Positions 49,301 to 51,350 of a DNA stretch of 51,350 nucleotides are shown here, piece after piece. Location: IMG/VR virus record IMGVR_UViG_3300024308_000033, positions 1-51,350 of that record; one strand, 5' to 3'. A program made the translations under genes and the position numbers. Under the pieces are notes generated by a model. It had not been told where the DNA came from. It did no database searches and was given only the letters and a program-made list of their open reading frames with translations. Within the stretch, counting starts at the first letter, position 1; every line of letters begins with the position of its first letter. This DNA comes from a virus.

Positions 49301-50393
49301 CATTGTTGCCGTCGGTGTTCTGCCCGGTGGTGCGCAACTGCACTTCGTACTGGCCCGGGGCCACGTCCAGCCCGTAGGTGGCCCGACGCGACTTCTGCGT
49401 CCGGCCGGAGACGGCATAGGTGCCAAACGGGCGCCAGGCGCTCTCGCCCACGGCACGGTACTGGATCTGGATCTGCTCGCGGTTTTCGTACTCGCGGCCC
49501 TTCGAGTCGGCGTCGAAGATCCGGAAATCGATGTTCACCTGCAGCCGGATTGCGCCCGGCGAGCTGGTGCGCTGCACCCACTTGCTCGGGTTGTGCTTCG
49601 GGTCGCTGCTGGTGTCATAGATCACGCCGCCGTCGACACTGCCGGCGTTGCTGTAGAGCGGGATGGCCTGGTTGGGCATGCCCGGGAAGCCGTTGTACCA
49701 GACCTGCACGCCCTCGTAGCTGCTCAGCAGCGCATCACCGTTGTAGATCGCTTCAACGCGGCCCACGTTGAGCCCAGGGGTCAACAGCAGCGACAGGTAC
49801 TGCTCATCGCCCTCATAGTTCATGTAGGGCTTGCTGGCCACGTCAGGCGCAATACGCACGCTGCCGAAAAGCAAAGGCAGGGGTTCGTAGGCGCGCGAGC
49901 GGTTGCGCGGAGCCGACAGGGAGAAGACGGTGTCAGCAGGAGTGATCTCGGCAGCCTTGGGCAGCTTCGGCCCGAGCACCTTGTTGATCAGGATGCTGCC
50001 GGCCACGTAGACCGCCACGCGCGCGATGGCCGTGCCGAGCACGGTGGACGTGCCGATGCTGAAACCAGCGATAGCTGCGCCACCCAGCGTGAAGTAGGTC
50101 AGCGCGATCATGGCCACAAGGCGGATCGCACTCCTGCCGACCACACCCCGGATCTCGATCACCTGGCCGTGCTTCGGATAGACGTGGCACCACAGGTGCC
50201 GCTCCACGGGCCGGCCGCCGATGGTGACAAGCCACGCCTGCCCGTCCAGCCCATGCACGTGGCGCGCAAGGAAGCCATACAGGCTCTCACCCGGGCGCAG
50301 GTCCGCTTCCAGGTTCTGCTGGCCATCGAGCATCACCGGATGCGGGGTGATGATCAGACGGCCGGGATCGGTAGACGGGAGCATCAGGCCCAT
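43353..50393 (-). CDS. J-like tail-tip host-specificity protein, very large
   Basis: A 2346-residue protein, about twice lambda J. The N-terminal 900 residues hold the tail-tip hub (GESLYGFLARHVHGLDGQAW, then SAPRNRSRAYEPLPLLFGSV), with fibronectin-like beta domains after it. A long coiled coil follows near 1010-1110 (EIGDRMDAVLAEAAA-like). Three similar beta modules follow near 1514, 1779 and 1991, each ending in a WVDDVVLEEVTE-like strand and joined by coiled coils. The C terminus (GKIGGIQLASNGAISSFDVV) is typical of J-family tips. It recognises the host surface. The start overlaps the peptidase stop. Confidence 0.9.
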   Translation of the reverse strand: MGLMLPSTDPGRLIITPHPVMLDGQQNLEADLRPGESLYGFLARHVHGLDGQAWLVTIGGRPVERHLWCHVYPKHGQVIEIRGVVGRSAIRLVAMIALTYFTLGGAAIAGFSIGTSTVLGTAIARVAVYVAGSILINKVLGPKLPKAAEITPADTVFSLSAPRNRSRAYEPLPLLFGSVRIAPDVASKPYMNYEGDEQYLSLLLTPGLNVGRVEAIYNGDALLSSYEGVQVWYNGFPGMPNQAIPLYSNAGSVDGGVIYDTSSDPKHNPSKWVQRTSSPGAIRLQVNIDFRIFDADSKGREYENREQIQIQYRAVGESAWRPFGTYAVSGRTQKSRRATYGLDVAPGQYEVQLRTTGQNTDGNNAQASFTWTNLVSVLPDTASYDGIPRIGIRMKASGQLNGSPDEVRTVAHAQPIPVWKGDAIGWVTEESSNPGAQILAYARGIKSPAGVRIAGMGLPDSQIDVEALKAFTLHCAANGFTYDYLVTDKRNHQAVMDAIALAGFGQIAWPKGRLAVTWAADEQPLSGVVNMATIKKGQFQVEYTLANGADGIEYSYLDRATWEARTLRVPAPGVTTMLNPAQVTGEGVTSEAHAATLARWHLAQSLYQYKSISYSTDIEHLAYGRMSVLALQHDLTQWGFGGQVLSATMGPGRAVTLQLDVAVPGRAQASAYIGLRIPGERVYRVLKVVPFTGESDQLQLAEPWPADAALPGDSDGNPAWDTIWIYDFKQTPGYRVRVVSVQPENDLKGAAVDVVAEGPEFWHYVKTGQYIPPENGSQLATRPVASNLRITERQVVQGDTVFSELQASFDITGPVGEIRVLSDVDRNGELEQVASTSTRTASWRIPGAGVYPITVRPYNPDGLAGVAVTGTYTTRSAGAPPVLVDLFDVEERTGGVRLYTWGWLDGTAQSPDFAGVEIRYTEGNVLAPDWNAMMPVGQSGFHTAPFEAVVPASGHWTFACRSRNTSGDLSVAMQVIRKELRANLGEVIGGIEEGLGEQGRNLAKEISDRMDAVLAEAAARTEGLSKAAQDLAAEASARAQAVEDAMDAVSAEARARVDAILNEKLAREADISREQQIRQSADESLARAVSEVAAGSGTQFDSIKLWPFNQNTEGWTGNGSPTLVDGWLRPADHTTAPWVQSPAALAVDGSAYRFVKLRVKRVGTPTWAGALQWTTATDKTWNTQKHAAIPEPAWDVNGVATVDVQDIAWWPATVDAIRLQLGTAQAVANYYLIDYIAVGRPQPGASVALVQEETQARITADAAEALQRNTLAVQMRGNYTGTDPLQLTSGLAYEELKARVAADTAQVQRISTMEARMPAGAGSLATAASVTALQEATATTTSALAQSITTINATLPAMISQGSNMVLNGSWQAGKDVGWTYDPGATGTSWPAAEGRAGGMCVRFDPGTIRQKVAYANGRTTISTSPGKKYRYSCWYRSTPDFNGTSGNSKMRLANQNGELIGGATFFVADKAAWTYLSAVYAIPDNTSITGLQLGIYADNTAGTLWVDDVVLEEVTELLANAQAISDLSTKVTQQGETITSQAGLLTALRSDLTNVSGRTDANASALQNLTTRVTTAEGKIESTSTSVTKLQSEMKASLAGGGGMFPSGSFEQFADGQVLSQGYGTTFTVNTSAKRNGNRGLLIQVPSDARPDLNADCYPVTEFIPLVGVRRLYIEAWAALSSGSVEIPPDNKSNLRIGVQTSSAGAGGTSNVWTTVNWGVASLSKTSWTKVSGYVTTNASAAQGRLFVSLPGHATDPKSQRVIGSILLLDDIVITDVTEAYGAQQSSEANAQAITGLASRVTSAENTLVSTASQVTDLNTTITTTFNRGDNINTNSGFDGGMAPFVKTNTGATGGDIVWSNGAGQIGSAVDVTVVQNATQSPGLFANGNRWSGMKAGIGRRMRTVVVARAISGTASITARCRVRTGGVAGEGNNDQTTPNLTTEWQRFQLEHPIGDDRTEVLSHVWVTNRAGSTGPARVLIDRIEFYDITNEVKITANAAATAGLTTEVNQQGSKLDATAQDLVSLKTQVGDVSASGFNQLKTQVTQQGQTQAAQAQQITGIQTSLGEKADAAVVVEMGTSIKNLGESGNLLQNSTFPFWSRNGWEWTTNPDNWWNELGNPTGGGDWNPQGVFGLGAVAKGGMAAGQVSSTSTTYDTAVLPNRTYCFSVWLQTHRCDSQIEIAFYDRGGNHRGSAYSGWSPANGGNASWGLDAIPRTYVFGKAPPEATFARVRVFLRGVGGLQAPYWWMFRPMFSQVAEGATAPPAWNAGGLEANANWGVNVRADGKIGGIQLASNGAISSFDVVADVFRVSAPGNGGQRTEYSDGHWRCFYPNGQLATRMGWWQ

Positions 50394-50779
50394 GCGTAGT
50401 AACCCTCAATTCGCAGCCCGAAGTCGGGCAGATCGCGCACGCGGTGCAGCACGCTGCAGCCGTTGCGCTCGTTGCTGTGAAGTACCCAGCCCTCATGGGC
50501 CAGGAAAAAGAAAACCCCGGCATGGCCGGGGTTTCGGTGTCCCTGATCGATCATCAGGACGAGGTCGCCGTCTTCGGGTGGCCCGTCTCGGCGGTGTGCG
50601 TAGGGCCGCGATAGCGCTCCCAGCTCGGCAGCGCCCTGTAGCCCGCGAGGACGCCTTCCCGGAAGCGTGATTGCCCGCCCGAACAGCTGCAGCTGCACCA
50701 TCACCACCAGGTCGGCACAATCGAAGCAGTCCGCGTCGTACGGGACGCCCACGAACTTCTCAACGTCGGCCAAGCGCAT
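50384..50779 (-). CDS. NlpC/P60-like tail peptidase
   Basis: A 131-residue protein in the place of lambda K. PYDADCFDCADLVVMVQLQL has the catalytic Cys (C21 best fits DCxxLV; C18 is also present), and GHAGVFFFLAHEGWVLHSNE supplies the His. Such proteins cut peptidoglycan peptide bonds during DNA entry or help tail assembly. It overlaps J downstream, and its ATG shares a base with the end of the upstream gene. Confidence 0.8.
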   Translation of the reverse strand: MRLADVEKFVGVPYDADCFDCADLVVMVQLQLFGRAITLPGRRPRGLQGAAELGALSRPYAHRRDGPPEDGDLVLMIDQGHRNPGHAGVFFFLAHEGWVLHSNERNGCSVLHRVRDLPDFGLRIEGYYAWA

Positions 50780-51240
50780 CAGAAGATCCCCGGCAGTGTG
50801 AAGGGATTGGCGCGCAGCGTGACCGCCTGCTGGCGCATCAGGAAGTCCACACCCAGCTGAGCCGAGGCAGTGCGGGTGTTCACAACCACCTGCGTCATTG
50901 GCAGGTCGTAGCTGGCCTCGATCACGTTGGGGTCAGCTCGATCGGTGATCATCAGCCGCGCGGTAACCAGCTCCCCGGGCTGCAGCCGCTCCAGATCCTC
51001 GGTGATCGAGCGGCCCACGTTGTCCAGCACCAGCTGGGCGCGCGGCGCCTGCCCGCCCACGTCGTCGGGCAGCTTGAAGCCGAACGGGAAGCCCGTGTAG
51101 ACCTTGCCCTGACTTACCCAATCGGTCGTGTCGTTGACGATGCGCAGCACCTCCACGAACGATGGGGCACTCAGCTCCAGTAGCAACAGGATGCCGGCAG
51201 TGTCGTCGGTGCGCTGCCGGCGTTCCGTGAATGTGCTCAT
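50779..51240 (-). CDS. DUF1833-like minor tail protein
   Basis: A 153-residue protein beginning MSTFTERRQRTDDTAGILLL. The pattern SFVEVLRIVNDTTDWVSQGK ... YTGFPFGFKLPDD and ... RAQLVLDNVGRSITEDLERL matches the DUF1833 group found next to NlpC and J genes in siphophages. It probably belongs to the tail tip or baseplate. It overlaps the upstream gene by ATGA. Confidence 0.75.
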   Translation of the reverse strand: MSTFTERRQRTDDTAGILLLLELSAPSFVEVLRIVNDTTDWVSQGKVYTGFPFGFKLPDDVGGQAPRAQLVLDNVGRSITEDLERLQPGELVTARLMITDRADPNVIEASYDLPMTQVVVNTRTASAQLGVDFLMRQQAVTLRANPFTLPGIF

Positions 51241-51350
51241 CGCATGTACTCCACGACCGCATCCAGCCTGAAGTCGCCAGGTAGCTTCTCGTCAGGCACA
51301 AGATCACCAATGGCGCCATTCTCAAACCGAGCCTTGATCACCTTTCCAGT
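51237..51350 (-). CDS. C-terminal end of an upstream tail gene (partial)
   Basis: The last 37 codons are in the window (reading TGKVIKARFENGAIGDLVPD ... DAVVEYMR). The frame is open to the edge, and the stop overlaps the start of the DUF1833-like gene by ATGA, so it belongs to the same operon. Too little is visible to name it. Confidence 0.6.
   Translation of the reverse strand, partial: TGKVIKARFENGAIGDLVPDEKLPGDFRLDAVVEYMR

Larger units (their letters stand above)
35746..51350. mobile_element. Prophage 2: siphophage-type element, left part
   Basis: It starts at the shared tRNA core and holds its own integrase, an SOS-linked and defence cargo block, and a minus-strand tail-tip module with a J-like protein. 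The right end is outside the window. Its gene orientation (tail genes reading toward the integrase end) and its lambda-type tail-tip proteins differ from prophage 1, so it is a different phage and not a duplicate. Confidence 0.8.

Noticed and set aside
46836-50399. Long plus-strand open frames opposite J (46836-48425 and 48495-50399)
   Set aside because: They are shadows of the J-like gene, with composition bias and no recognisable motif.
1-51350. CRISPR arrays and rRNA genes
   Set aside because: No regularly spaced repeat arrays and no rRNA-like sequence were seen.

Overview
The window is high-GC proteobacterial DNA, most probably Xanthomonadaceae and Stenotrophomonas-like. The reasons are the GC-rich codon use, the close resemblance of the phage genes to P2-type phages of that family, and a LexA-type box of the form TTAG-N6-TACTA, which I recall as the Xanthomonas-group SOS consensus. 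Apart from about 440 bases of host DNA at the left edge, all of it appears to be prophage.

Positions 1-442 hold the start of one host gene on the minus strand. A 47-base copy of the 3' half of a CAU-anticodon tRNA gene lies at 443-489, and a copy with one mismatch lies at 35746-35792. Neither is followed by the 5' half of a tRNA. The simplest reading is two prophages in tandem at one tRNA gene, with the intact tRNA beyond the right edge of the window.

Prophage 1 (443-35792) is a P2-like myophage of normal size. From the left it has a minus-strand gene, an AT-rich inverted-repeat element with GGTAA iterons, a cos-like sequence, and a DNA methyltransferase with a Mu Com-like regulator overlapping its start. 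Then come the divergent portal/terminase (Q, P) and capsid (O, N, M, L, X) genes, lysis genes (two holin-like proteins, GH19-type endolysin, Rz/Rz1), R, S, J, I, H, a G-like gene, V, W, FI, FII, E/E' with a -1 frameshift site, T, U and D. The order J-I-H-G before V-W differs from P2. The control region has a minus-strand repressor, an operator, a Cro/Cox-like gene and an Ogr-like zinc-finger gene. It is followed by a C4-type antisense RNA upstream of a small-gene cluster, a primase-helicase, a PAPS-reductase-like protein with a C5-cytosine methyltransferase, an excisionase-like gene and an integrase next to the right att site.

Prophage 2 (from about 35746 past the right edge) is a siphophage-type element. 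Its integrase sits at the shared att site. Next is an SOS-linked cargo block: a LexA-type box, umuD, umuC, a phosphoribosyltransferase/DprA-like pair that looks like the ShosTA anti-phage system, and an enlarged HMCES/YedK-type SOS-associated protein. The minus-strand tail-tip module follows: two small proteins, a 2346-residue J-like receptor-binding protein, an NlpC/P60-like peptidase, a DUF1833-like protein and the end of one more gene.

The points most worth following up are the C4 RNA with its competing RNA pairings, the ShosTA-like pair in the SOS-linked cargo block, the inverted-repeat/iteron element beside cos, the Com-methyltransferase overlap, and the tandem prophage structure.
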